A stretch of 35,557 nucleotides of DNA. It comes from Candidatus Yanofskybacteria bacterium RIFCSPHIGHO2_02_FULL_43_17. GTDB lineage: Bacteria; Patescibacteriota; Minisyncoccia; 2-02-FULL-40-12; GWA2-44-9. Positions 1-8,819 of this stretch are shown piece by piece; the first letter of the stretch is position 1; each line of letters opens with the position of its first letter. The stretch lies in NCBI GenBank assembly GCA_001794435.1, contig MGJU01000009.1, positions 1 through 35,557 of the forward strand. Direction: 5' to 3'. A model generated the notes under the pieces. It was not told where the DNA came from and made no database searches. It saw only the letters and a list, made by a program, of their open reading frames with translations. Position numbers and translations under genes: made by a program.

Positions 1-90
1 CCTGCGAGAGCAGGATCACGGCAAGGCTGGCTACCGCTTTAGATTTTCGGTATCCTTAGAGAAATAAGTTCGAGCAAAGTTTAATATATT

Positions 91-234
91 CGACAAATCG
101 GAACTTGTCAGAATTTCTGCGGATTCGGAGAGCCGCGCCAAAGGCGCGATAGGTGTGGTGGGGGCGCGTCCCGCGAGGCGGGACGCAAGAAAATCAGATG
201 GTGGAATGAATGAAAAAGAAAAGTAGCGGTCTGA
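91..234. repeat. Left arm of 144-bp inverted repeat flanking the recombinase
   Basis: 91-234 is the reverse complement of 1629-1772 with one mismatch (g166 vs t1697). Contains internal hairpins gcgtcccgc-gag-gcgggacgc and cgcgcc-aaa-ggcgcg. Confidence 0.95.
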
Positions 235-251
235 TTAAAAGAAAAACAATT

Positions 252-1865
252 ATGAAATATTTTCTCTATGCCAGAAAATCAACTGAAGATGAGGAGCGAC
301 AAGTGATGAGTATTGAAGCTCAACTTGCTGAACTCCAAGAATACGCCAAGCAAGAAAATATTTTAATTTCCGAAACTTTTATTGAATCGAAAAGCGCAAA
401 GAAACCAGGACGAGAAATTTTTAATGAAATGATGGGTAAGGTTCATGTTAGTAAAGAACCTATTGGTCTTCTCGCTTGGCATCCAGATCGTCTTGCTCGT
501 AATAGTATTGATGGCGGACAAGTAATTTATTCAATAGATATTGGTAAAATTGTTTCTTTGCGCTTCCCTACTTTTTGGTTTGAACCAACCCCGCAAGGAC
601 TATTCATGCTCCAAGTGGCGTTCGGACAGTCTAAATATTATTCAGATAATTTATCCGAAAATGTGAAACGCGGTATCCGCCAAAAACTTCGTCGCGGAGA
701 ATGGCTGACCAAAGCACCCTTCGGTTACATAAATAATCCCAAGACAAGAACGATAGAACCACACCCCACGCTTTCAAAAATCCTCGTCAAAGCATTTGAA
801 GCATACGCGACAGAAAAATATACCCTTGAATCTTTGGGGAAGTTTTTGGCGGAATTCGGTATTGAATCAAAGAACCGAACGCCAGTTTCAAAAGCCAATA
901 TCAAAAGAATCTTAACCAACCAAGCATATCTCGGTCTTATCGCACATAAAGGAGAATATTTTGAGGGCAAATTCCAACCCATCCTCAATCGCGCAACATT
1001 TGAAGCCGTGCAGGAAGTGTTGAAAAGAAAAGCCAAACCCAGAAAAACAAAACAAGGCCACAACTTCCCATTTACAGGCTTAATGACTTGTGAACAATGT
1101 AATTCTCCGATTACCGCTCAATGGGCTAAAGGAAAATCAGGCGGAATATATCGTTATTATCGTTGTACGAAAAAACGCGGAGTTTGTTCTCAAAAATATA
1201 TTCAAGAAAAAGACCTTGCTAGTCAGATTAAGACACGGCTTCAATCTGTTGCGCTTCCAGATACAGATACGGACTGGATGTTGAAAAAAGTTGATGAGTG
1301 GGAGAAAGAAGAAACTAGCAAATCCATATCGTCTGTCCAAAATATCAAATCAAGAATCAGTGAAACGCAAGAGAAATTAGACAAACTCGTTTCTGCCTAC
1401 ATAGACGGCGATATTCCAAAAGAAAGCTATCTCAACAAGAAAGAAGATTTACTCAAGGCCAAAGTTTCTCTTGCTGAAAAGAAAGAGAATGGACAGACGA
1501 CCAAAAATCCGCTCGAACCCCTGCGACAATGGATTTTAGACACGAAAAAAGCCAGTTCCCTAGCTTTTTCCGATAACTACCCAGAAATGAAGCAGATTAT
1601 CCAAAAGATCGGAACGAACCCCAAACTTTCAGACCGCTACTTTTCTTTTTCATTCATTCCACCATCTGATTTTCTTGCGTCCCGCCTCGCGGGACGTGCC
1701 CCCACCACACCTATCGCGCCTTTGGCGCGGCTCTCCGAATCCGCAGAAATTCTGACAAGTTCCGATTTGTCGGGCTGCTGGGAGTCGAACCCAGTCAACG
1801 TGCTCCCAAAGCACGCGTACCACCGTCATACGCCAGCCCGAATATCCGGGCTTTTCTTTTACTGA
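252..1865 (+). CDS. Large serine recombinase (resolvase N-terminal + recombinase + zinc ribbon domains)
   Basis: MKYFLYARKSTEDEERQ...SIEAQ...HPDRLARN; CEQCNSPITAQ...YRCTKKRGVC zinc ribbon; coiled coil. ATG at 252 preferred over the 210 start, which lies inside the repeat. The last ~78 codons lie in the right repeat arm and antisense to tRNA-Pro. Confidence 0.9.
   Translation: MKYFLYARKSTEDEERQVMSIEAQLAELQEYAKQENILISETFIESKSAKKPGREIFNEMMGKVHVSKEPIGLLAWHPDRLARNSIDGGQVIYSIDIGKIVSLRFPTFWFEPTPQGLFMLQVAFGQSKYYSDNLSENVKRGIRQKLRRGEWLTKAPFGYINNPKTRTIEPHPTLSKILVKAFEAYATEKYTLESLGKFLAEFGIESKNRTPVSKANIKRILTNQAYLGLIAHKGEYFEGKFQPILNRATFEAVQEVLKRKAKPRKTKQGHNFPFTGLMTCEQCNSPITAQWAKGKSGGIYRYYRCTKKRGVCSQKYIQEKDLASQIKTRLQSVALPDTDTDWMLKKVDEWEKEETSKSISSVQNIKSRISETQEKLDKLVSAYIDGDIPKESYLNKKEDLLKAKVSLAEKKENGQTTKNPLEPLRQWILDTKKASSLAFSDNYPEMKQIIQKIGTNPKLSDRYFSFSFIPPSDFLASRLAGRAPTTPIAPLARLSESAEILTSSDLSGCWESNPVNVLPKHAYHRHTPARISGLFFY
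1629..1772. repeat. Right arm of 144-bp inverted repeat
   Basis: Reverse complement of 91-234; ends at the 3' terminus of tRNA-Pro. Confidence 0.95.
1770..1840 (-). tRNA. tRNA-Pro (TGG)
   Basis: CGGGCTG/CAGCCCG acceptor, CGTGC-TTTGGGA-GCACG anticodon arm, CTGGG-TTCGACT-CCCAG T-arm; D-arm GTAT/GTAC; no encoded CCA. Confidence 0.88.
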
Positions 1866-1885
1866 TTTAGTAAAAGCCCCTTATG

Positions 1886-1957
1886 TCCCCTCGGAGGGAA
1901 TCGAACCCCCATCAAGGCCTTAGAAGAGCCCTACTTTATCCATTAAGCTACGAGGGG
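1886..1957 (-). tRNA. tRNA-Arg (TCT)
   Basis: CCCCTCG/CGAGGGG acceptor, GCTT/AAGT D-stem, anticodon loop CTTCTAA, T-arm GGGGG-TTCGATT-CCCTC. Confidence 0.9.
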
Positions 1958-2063
1958 AGATTTAAAATAAATACGCCTTAATTTTACCATAAATTTACTC
2001 AATTTACAACGCGACGGAAATATGATAATTCACACTAATACAGTCCCTTGAAAAGAGTGCGAG

Positions 2064-4193
2064 TTGCAGCCCAAAAGAAAAGCAGGCGCTATATTCGGAC
2101 AAGTTCTCCGGCTTTCGGCTCGAGGACTGAAGTGGCTCTGTGTTCTTATAGGCGGAATAATACTAACTAGTTTTACGGCCGGTTTGATAGCAGTCGGATT
2201 TGCCACTTACTATATTTTCTGGGATCGCACAGATTTGCCCGACATACAGACATTCGTTAATTTTGACGTTCCGCAAGTCGGGGTTGTTAAGGATTCCAAA
2301 GGAAGGCCGATAATTAATTTGGCGAAAGAGTACAGGCTTCTGATTAAGCCGAATGAAATAACTTTGCCAACCAAGGCGGCCTTTCTTTCCGCGGAAGATA
2401 AAAATTTTTACAGCCACAAGGGTATAGACAGAGACGCAATTTTGAGAGCCGCTTGGGTAAACATAAAACATTCCGGCGAAGCGTCTTTAAGGGAGCGTAG
2501 ATTGCGCGTAGTTGTCCAACAGGGCGCATCCACCATCACTGACCAGATGGTGGGACTTTATTACAGAGAACACATAGATTCTGCACTGAAAAGATTAGCA
2601 AAGAGATGGTGGGGTTTCTTGCCCAGACAGTATCTGAAAAAAATGGAGGAACTGCGGCTAGCTGTGTGGCTTGAAGAAGAACTGATTAAGCCGGAGTATT
2701 TTGGATCGAAGGATAATATGAAAAATGAGATTCTGGCCCGCTTTTTGAGCTACACTTATTTCAGAAAGGTCTATGGCGTTAAAGCCGCATCTCTATACTA
2801 CTTTGGAAAAGATTTTGAACATCTTGACTATGCTGAAACCGCGTTACTGGCCGGGATTGTTAAGAATCCCGGACTTTATGCGCCGACCTCTAACCCGCCG
2901 AGCAACCTTTTTGTTCAGCGGCAGTTTAATAGGAGAAATATCGTTCTGGACTTGATGGTAGAGAATGGTTATTTGACTCAAGATCGGGCCGATGAGTTTA
3001 AAGAAATGGACTTGCCTGTTCCGGAAGACAAGCGCGATGTTACCGATGCTCCATCAATTGTTGGCGATATGTTTTCAGAACTGAAAGGAACGGGCGTAAA
3101 TGCGGATAGATTGCTCAACGGCGACGTTATTATCTATTCGGTAAGCAATTTAGATATTCAAAAAATTGCCAACAACGCTCTTGAAAACGGTCTCAGCGCG
3201 TTTGAGGATCGGCATCCGGAGTCCAAGGGCATAATTCAGGGTTCAGTCGTAGTGTTAAGGAACAGCGATGCCGCAATTTTGGCGGAAGTTGGTGGAAGAA
3301 AAGTGTATAACAACACTGTAATCAAATACAGCGACTTCAATCGGGCGAGACATTCGCTTCGACAACCAGGCTCGGCATTTAAGCCGTTCGTTTACTTAAC
3401 GGCAATTTCAGAAGGGTGGAAGTTAGACGATACGGTTCAAGATATGCCGGTAACAATACTGATGGGGAACGGAAAACCGCCTCACATTGTCCAAAACTAT
3501 GATCAGAAGTATAAAGGACCCGTGTCTTTAAGAAGAGCATTGGCTGAATCGCGTAATGCCGCTACGATTTGGCTTTCTTTCAGGGTAGGCGGGATAAACA
3601 ATATTATCCAGACAACAAAAACACTTGGCGTTCAAACGGAACTCCAACCCTACCCTACCACCGCCATAGGCGCATCGGAGATTAGGTTGATAGAGTTGGC
3701 AAACGCTTATAGAGCAATCGCTTCGGGCATATCGGCCAAACCATATGTGATAGATGAGGTCGTCGATAATTCGGGTAATTTGGTATACAAAGCCACACCC
3801 GATCTTATCGCGTTATCCTTTGAAAAAATAAATCTCGACTTGATACGAGAAGGACTCCGAGGCACAGTCAGAATACCCGGCGGAACAGCGTACTCGCTTA
3901 CAATGGAAAATTTCCCCGTTGACGTAATGGGTAAAACTGGTACAACAAATGAACTACGGGACGCGTTATTTGTTGGTTCCACGTACGGCCCAGATGGAAT
4001 TACTATTGCGGTAAGAATCGGCTATGACGATAACCGACCGCTTGGAAACGGAGAGACCGGGGCCAGAGCGGCATTGCCGGTGTTTAAACAAGCAATGAGA
4101 GAGATCTATGCCCAAAATCTGGTTGGATTACCTCCTGAATTTCCAGCATATATAGAAGAGAGTATAAATAACTATGTACTAAATCCCCGCTAA
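2064..4193 (+). CDS. Class A penicillin-binding protein (GT51 glycosyltransferase + transpeptidase)
   Basis: N-terminal TM, EDKNFYSHKGID, GASTITDQ, RQPGSAFKPFVY (SxxK), KTGTT. TTG start. Confidence 0.93.
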   Translation: MQPKRKAGAIFGQVLRLSARGLKWLCVLIGGIILTSFTAGLIAVGFATYYIFWDRTDLPDIQTFVNFDVPQVGVVKDSKGRPIINLAKEYRLLIKPNEITLPTKAAFLSAEDKNFYSHKGIDRDAILRAAWVNIKHSGEASLRERRLRVVVQQGASTITDQMVGLYYREHIDSALKRLAKRWWGFLPRQYLKKMEELRLAVWLEEELIKPEYFGSKDNMKNEILARFLSYTYFRKVYGVKAASLYYFGKDFEHLDYAETALLAGIVKNPGLYAPTSNPPSNLFVQRQFNRRNIVLDLMVENGYLTQDRADEFKEMDLPVPEDKRDVTDAPSIVGDMFSELKGTGVNADRLLNGDVIIYSVSNLDIQKIANNALENGLSAFEDRHPESKGIIQGSVVVLRNSDAAILAEVGGRKVYNNTVIKYSDFNRARHSLRQPGSAFKPFVYLTAISEGWKLDDTVQDMPVTILMGNGKPPHIVQNYDQKYKGPVSLRRALAESRNAATIWLSFRVGGINNIIQTTKTLGVQTELQPYPTTAIGASEIRLIELANAYRAIASGISAKPYVIDEVVDNSGNLVYKATPDLIALSFEKINLDLIREGLRGTVRIPGGTAYSLTMENFPVDVMGKTGTTNELRDALFVGSTYGPDGITIAVRIGYDDNRPLGNGETGARAALPVFKQAMREIYAQNLVGLPPEFPAYIEESINNYVLNPR

Positions 4194-4206
4194 CGGGGAT
4201 TTTTAA
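4181..4206 (+). terminator. Intrinsic terminator
   Basis: aatccccg-ctaa-cggggatt followed by tttt; includes the PBP stop codon. Confidence 0.8.
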
Positions 4207-4267
4207 AAATTTGACAAAATTAAATTGATATGGCATTTTGCTATGGATCAGTGACAACGGGGATCAA

Positions 4268-4999
4268 ATGGCTCAAAGCAAAGAATCTGTCCTTTTAAAA
4301 ATAAGCGGGGAATCGCTGTCGGGAAAAGGCGAATTTGGCATAAGCCGGCCGCCTCTTGAATCTATGGTTCGCGAGATACGCATGGCGCGAGAAGCGCTTG
4401 ACCTTCATCTCGTGATAGTAATCGGCGGGGGTAACATATTAAGGGGTACGAATATTAAAAACTCTGTTTTTCAGGAAGATACGGCTGTGGCTGACTACAT
4501 GGGCATGTTGGCTACTATGATTAACTGCCTGTGCTTCAGAAAAATATTGACACAACATGGCATTGAAAGTCGGGTTTTGAGCGCAATAAGATGCGACAAT
4601 GTTTGTGAACCATACCACTACGAAGTTGCCCTGTCTCACCTTGAAAAAGGCCGGGTAGTGATTTTGGCCGGCGGAAGCGGAATGCCTAATCTGTCAACTG
4701 ACATGACTATGGTTATGCGAGCTAAGGAATTGGGAATTCCGGTAGTTTTAAAGGGTACAAAAGTCGACGGTATCTATACGGAAAACCCGACCAATAACTC
4801 AAGCGCTGTGTTTATTCCACAAATAAGCCACGACGATTATCTGGCTCTTGATTTGAAAATAGTTGATTTTGAGGCGGTTGGATTCGCTCGTCGACACAAA
4901 ATGGCAATAAGAGTTTTTAATTTTTTTGGAGAAGGAAATTTGAAACGAGTTCTTGTGGGAAAAAACATCGGCTCGGTTATAGGAGGTATCCAAGAATGA
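4268..4999 (+). CDS. pyrH: UMP kinase
   Basis: LLKISGESLSGKGEFGI...VIVIGGGNILRG...TKVDGIYTENP. ATG 4268 preferred over the upstream alternative start. Confidence 0.95.
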   Translation: MAQSKESVLLKISGESLSGKGEFGISRPPLESMVREIRMAREALDLHLVIVIGGGNILRGTNIKNSVFQEDTAVADYMGMLATMINCLCFRKILTQHGIESRVLSAIRCDNVCEPYHYEVALSHLEKGRVVILAGGSGMPNLSTDMTMVMRAKELGIPVVLKGTKVDGIYTENPTNNSSAVFIPQISHDDYLALDLKIVDFEAVGFARRHKMAIRVFNFFGEGNLKRVLVGKNIGSVIGGIQE

Positions 5000-5032
5000 G
5001 TTGGCGTGTTAGTTGGAAAACAATTCTGCGCT

Positions 5033-5053
5033 AGGCCCTTAACGGGCCTTTTA
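5033..5053 (+). terminator. Intrinsic terminator
   Basis: aggccc-ttaac-gggcct-tttt. Confidence 0.8.
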
Positions 5054-5113
5054 AATTTTATTTGATTTATTTTATATATCCAGCTTATCGTCAGAATGGG
5101 TTGAGAATAATTA

Positions 5114-5138
5114 AAAAAGGCACATTAAGTACCTTTTA
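5114..5138 (-). terminator. Terminator of the threonine aldolase gene
   Basis: On - strand aaaaggtac-ttaat-gtgcctttttt. Confidence 0.65.
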
Positions 5139-6170
5139 ATCCCAATCGTCTTCTGCAAGTTTTAAAAACCGCTCGATATCAGATTCTTCCGTATCAAAAG
5201 AAGTCATTAATCTAACTTCTTTTTTCGTTTCGTCTATTTCTCTCCAAGTGTAAAAAAAGTATTCCTCTTCCAATCTGCGTATTAGGTTATTGGGCATAAT
5301 ACAGAAAACCGCGTTAGCCTCTACTTTTTGAGCGATTTGAGCTGCTGGTATTTTACGAATTCCATCAGCCAACATAGCCGCCATTCTATTTGAGTGTTTA
5401 GCGTTTTCAAGCCACAAGTCATCACGTAGCAGGGCCTGGAATTGCGCAGATATGAATCTCATCTTTGAAGCCAACTGCATTCCCTGTTTTCGTATGAATT
5501 TGAAATCCGGTTGTTTGCTGAAAAATACAACAGCTTCTCCCCCAATTATCCCGTTCTTGGTTCCACCAAAGGATAGAACATCTACACATCCAGCTTGAAA
5601 TGCTGGTCTTAAATTTTCCCAACCCAGAGAAGCTGCGGCATTGGCAATTCTTGCTCCGTCCATATGAACAAACAGGTTATTTTCGCGTGCATAGCCAGAT
5701 ATTTTTGCCAACTCTTCAACAGAATAAACTGTTCCGTATTCTGTGGCTTGGGTAATAGAAATAGCCTTGGGCTGAATATGGTGTTCGTCGCCAATTCCGT
5801 GCACCTGTGTCTTTATTTGCTCAACAGTTATTTTGCCGTCAGTTGTGGGCACAGTTAGTAATTTAAAATTACCAAATTTTTCTGGTGCACCGCATTCGTC
5901 AGCGTGTAAGTGTGATGTTTCAGCACAAATGACAGCATTGTAGGGTTTTGCAAAAGTCGACAAACCAAGAACATTGGCTGCAGTTCCAGTAAAAACAAGA
6001 TACACGTCAACTTGTGCACCGAAAAGTTTCTTAAATTTCTGAACTACCTTTGCAGTAATTTCATCGTTACCATAGCCAATCCTGTGGCCCTTATTCGCGT
6101 TTATAACAGCTTCCAAAACTTTGGGATGAATTCCGGCATTATTATCGCTCGCGAACCCTCTTACTAGCAT
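5136..6170 (-). CDS. ltaE: Low-specificity threonine aldolase / beta-eliminating lyase (PLP)
   Basis: SDNNAGIHPKVLEA...GYGNDEIT...TGTAANVLGL...HMDGARIANA...SFGGTKNG. Confidence 0.9.
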   Translation of the reverse strand: MLVRGFASDNNAGIHPKVLEAVINANKGHRIGYGNDEITAKVVQKFKKLFGAQVDVYLVFTGTAANVLGLSTFAKPYNAVICAETSHLHADECGAPEKFGNFKLLTVPTTDGKITVEQIKTQVHGIGDEHHIQPKAISITQATEYGTVYSVEELAKISGYARENNLFVHMDGARIANAAASLGWENLRPAFQAGCVDVLSFGGTKNGIIGGEAVVFFSKQPDFKFIRKQGMQLASKMRFISAQFQALLRDDLWLENAKHSNRMAAMLADGIRKIPAAQIAQKVEANAVFCIMPNNLIRRLEEEYFFYTWREIDETKKEVRLMTSFDTEESDIERFLKLAEDDWD

Positions 6171-6250
6171 TAAGTTCTCCTGACAGTAGAGTTGTCAAAG
6201 ATACAATATAATAAATCGATAATTACTTTTTGTCAAAGAAAAAATCAATT

Positions 6251-6274
6251 AAAAAGGCGTGGATTACCACACCT
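6251..6274 (-). terminator. Terminator downstream of the 96-aa ORF
   Basis: On - strand aaggtgtgg-taat-ccacgcctt-ttt. Confidence 0.6.
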
Positions 6275-6278
6275 TACC

Positions 6279-6569
6279 TTATTCAAGCACTAGTTGCATT
6301 TTACGAGTCACGGGAAACATCTGTAAGTTCTCGCCATCATGGAAATTTAGAGTCCATAAGTCACCATTTTTATTATAGCTTCCGTCTGAATTAAGAGCTC
6401 GTAGAGAAATTACCCAACAAGGGTTATTAGGAGATTCGCAACCTATATCGCCCTGGCCCTGATAATAGTTTCCTCCTGGATGGTACTCGGCTTTATCAAC
6501 TACACATTCTCTGGATTGAAAAGGTACTACGTCACCAATATCAAACGGCTGTTTAGACAGAGTCATCAT
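6279..6569 (-). CDS. Hypothetical protein (96 aa)
   Basis: Open frame with a terminator at its 3' end; no family recognised. Confidence 0.6.
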   Translation of the reverse strand: MMTLSKQPFDIGDVVPFQSRECVVDKAEYHPGGNYYQGQGDIGCESPNNPCWVISLRALNSDGSYNKNGDLWTLNFHDGENLQMFPVTRKMQLVLE

Positions 6570-6741
6570 TTTTCCTTCAAATTGTTAAGTTGCCCTAACA
6601 CTCTATTGCTTATCTCAACATTTGTCAAGGTGTTGTGTTAAGTTCGGACCTCTCGAAAACCTAGATACCGATTAGATTACTTGAGAATTTTTATAAAAAA
6701 TTCCTCTTTTGAGCGGGCCGCCCAGAGTACTTGGTGAGCCT

Positions 6742-6770
6742 CGCTCAAATTTTGTTCTAAAATTTGAGCG
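6742..6770. repeat. Perfect hairpin cgctcaaatttt-gttct-aaaatttgagcg
   Basis: 12-bp stem, 5-nt loop, in an intergenic region. Confidence 0.9.
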
Positions 6771-6899
6771 GGTTAGTAGATGACGTTAGAACCTATTTTA
6801 TGAATACAACGGAACGTTTTTTATTCCCAAACTATCACTCCACATTATCGTCGCAATCAAATAAAAACCGCCTGTTTCCAAGCGATACACATATCAACA

Positions 6900-7088
6900 T
6901 CAATTCTCGTCTTTTAGAGATTCGCTAACAATAACTTTGACAGATGCGACTTTTCCGTCTGGAGTCTTTGTCTTATCTTCGAGAATGGCTTTTATCGTTT
7001 TCAATTTATCAGTGAACGATGATCCCATCAATAAGTTAAAAAGAAGCATAAAAATAAAAAGAACGAACCACAACACTGCCCAGAACAT
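6900..7088 (-). CDS. Small single-TM hypothetical protein (62 aa)
   Basis: Strong SD (ggaggcaatATG), hydrophobic N-terminus, charged C-terminus. Confidence 0.55.
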   Translation of the reverse strand: MFWAVLWFVLFIFMLLFNLLMGSSFTDKLKTIKAILEDKTKTPDGKVASVKVIVSESLKDEN

Positions 7089-7227
7089 ATTGCCTCCAAC
7101 GGTAGGACAAACTGTCCCCTAGGTTATAATAAAAGATGGCTCAATGTCAACACTCCGTAACGTAAAGTAATCGGCGGCGGGATAAATATTTTAAATCTGA
7201 AATTTTGTGATATAATTTTAACCATCT

Positions 7228-7301
7228 GCGGGTATCGTATAGTGGCAGTACGGCAGTTTTCCAAACTGTCGGCGGGGGTTCGATTCCCCCTACCCGCTCC
7301 A
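7228..7301 (+). tRNA. tRNA-Gly (TCC), CCA encoded
   Basis: GCGGGTA/TACCCGC acceptor, loop TTTCCAA, T-arm GGGGG-TTCGATT-CCCCC, then TCCA; TATAAT at 7211-7216. Confidence 0.95.
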
Positions 7302-7433
7302 CAATCAAACTTTTTGCAAATTTGCCGTTAAACTTTCAGAAATTTTTTAATGGGCTTGCTGTAGACTTTTGACAAGGGTTAAAATAAATAGCATCATACA
7401 ACCATAAAGTCGTTCATTGACAAGTGGGGTGCT

Positions 7434-8468
7434 ATGAACGAAAGACGCGACCTTGTAATCAATCTACCTGGCAGCATTATGCGCCTGCCACTGCACGCCG
7501 GGGCGCTGAAGGCTTACTATGACCTTGGCCTGCCGAAACCCGATGAGATACTGGCCAGTTCATCTGGAGGAATGGCCGGTTCTGCTTTCGTTGGCTGGGA
7601 ATTCGATAAAGGCGTTAGGGTAATCGGCAACATGTCGCCGGATCAGATCTTTAGTTTTCGAAGAAAATTAAAGTTAAAACTTATTGCCCTTGGAATCAGC
7701 ACCGTAGGCCTTGGCTTACTGGTACTTCTTGACCACAAGCTGTCGAGAGGGAAAAAAGCGGCATTTGGACTTGTCGGCTTGGCAACTCTGCTGGCTACTG
7801 ACGCAATAGTAGGCAACGAATTGGTACACAGCGAATCGCATCTTTCTCCCGGTCCCTTGAGAAACCTCCTGCAGAAAAACTTGGATTTCCCAGCCATATT
7901 TAACTCCCCTATCCGTTTGGGAATCATTGTTGCCGATATGAGCAAGCCCGGAGAAGTGATCTTCTACAACCACCATCCGCTGAACAGCGACCCGAATAAT
8001 ACAGCACACAGAGAACGATGGATAAACGTACTTCTTGCCTCTGCGCGATTGCCGGGAAAATTCCCGTTCATCAACATCGACGGAATAGATACGGTCGATG
8101 GCGAAGTTTGGACAGACTTCCCTATCCGCCAGATGAAACACTACCGAAAAGCAATTAGATTCGATTATTGGCCGCCGCTCACTTCCGAACCGCCGCCACG
8201 AGAATGGATATCCGACCTTGGCCGTTCTTTCGATATAATGCGCGACCGTTGTACGCACAAGAAAATAGAATATTACGAACTTGAACGGAGAAGCAATCCT
8301 GAATTGCCGGAAATCTATTATGTTCGCTTGAATCTAAAACTGATGGAATGTTTGCCCAGGATCAGACTTCAGGATTTTACTCCTGACCAAATGAAAGAAT
8401 TGGAGAATATCGGATATGCGGCCGTTATGGATCAGAAAGCCGAGCTCCGACGTTATCTGGAAACATAG
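7434..8468 (+). CDS. Patatin-like phospholipase with an inserted hydrophobic segment
   Basis: Nucleophile elbow SSSGG, DGE motif (DTVDGEVW), SAR...PF; two hydrophobic helices (LIALGISTVGLGLLVLL, AAFGLVGLATLLA); SD gtggggtgctATG. Confidence 0.8.
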   Translation: MNERRDLVINLPGSIMRLPLHAGALKAYYDLGLPKPDEILASSSGGMAGSAFVGWEFDKGVRVIGNMSPDQIFSFRRKLKLKLIALGISTVGLGLLVLLDHKLSRGKKAAFGLVGLATLLATDAIVGNELVHSESHLSPGPLRNLLQKNLDFPAIFNSPIRLGIIVADMSKPGEVIFYNHHPLNSDPNNTAHRERWINVLLASARLPGKFPFINIDGIDTVDGEVWTDFPIRQMKHYRKAIRFDYWPPLTSEPPPREWISDLGRSFDIMRDRCTHKKIEYYELERRSNPELPEIYYVRLNLKLMECLPRIRLQDFTPDQMKELENIGYAAVMDQKAELRRYLET

Positions 8469-8477
8469 TCGGAAACA

Positions 8478-8507
8478 AAAACCCCGCTTTTACGGCGGGA
8501 TTTTTTC
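8478..8507 (+). terminator. Intrinsic terminator after the patatin gene
   Basis: ccccgc-ttttac-ggcggg-attttttc. Confidence 0.75.
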
Positions 8508-8512
8508 TTTAG

Positions 8513-8538
8513 ATAATATTTCGGATCCGAAATATTAT
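8513..8538. repeat. 26-bp perfect palindrome ataatatttcggatccgaaatattat
   Basis: Self-complementary; overlaps the HU stop codon. Confidence 0.93.
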
Positions 8539-8819
8539 TGCTTGATGGCTTCTTTGAGCAATTTACCAGCGGTAAATCTTGGTTTCTTGGAAGCCGCGAT
8601 GTGGATCTTCTCACCGGTTCTTGGATTGATACCTTCTCTAGCTTTTCTGTCGGCAACCTTAAAGATGCCGAAACCAGTGATATTGACCTTGTCGCCCTTT
8701 CTAAGAGAATTGGTTACTAGTTCTACAAAGGCGTCTACCCATTCTACGCCTTGTTTCTTGGTAACCCCCATTTTTTCGGCTAACATTTGGCCTAATTGGC
8801 TCTTTTTTACTGTTTCCAT
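8535..8819 (-). CDS. hup: HU family DNA-binding protein
   Basis: KKSQLGQMLAEKMGVTKKQ...GFGIFKVADRKAREGINPRTGEKIHIAASKKPRFTAGK. Confidence 0.95.
   Translation of the reverse strand: METVKKSQLGQMLAEKMGVTKKQGVEWVDAFVELVTNSLRKGDKVNITGFGIFKVADRKAREGINPRTGEKIHIAASKKPRFTAGKLLKEAIKQ

Noticed and set aside
2-67. Possible 3' end of an upstream gene (LREQDHGKAGYRFRFSVSLEK*)
   Set aside because: Only 21 codons visible; no family recognisable.
725-1063. 112-aa antisense ORF in the recombinase
   Set aside because: Shadow ORF; low-complexity, no SD or family.
7716-8258. 180-aa antisense ORF within the patatin gene
   Set aside because: Shadow ORF of a well-supported CDS; no domain features.
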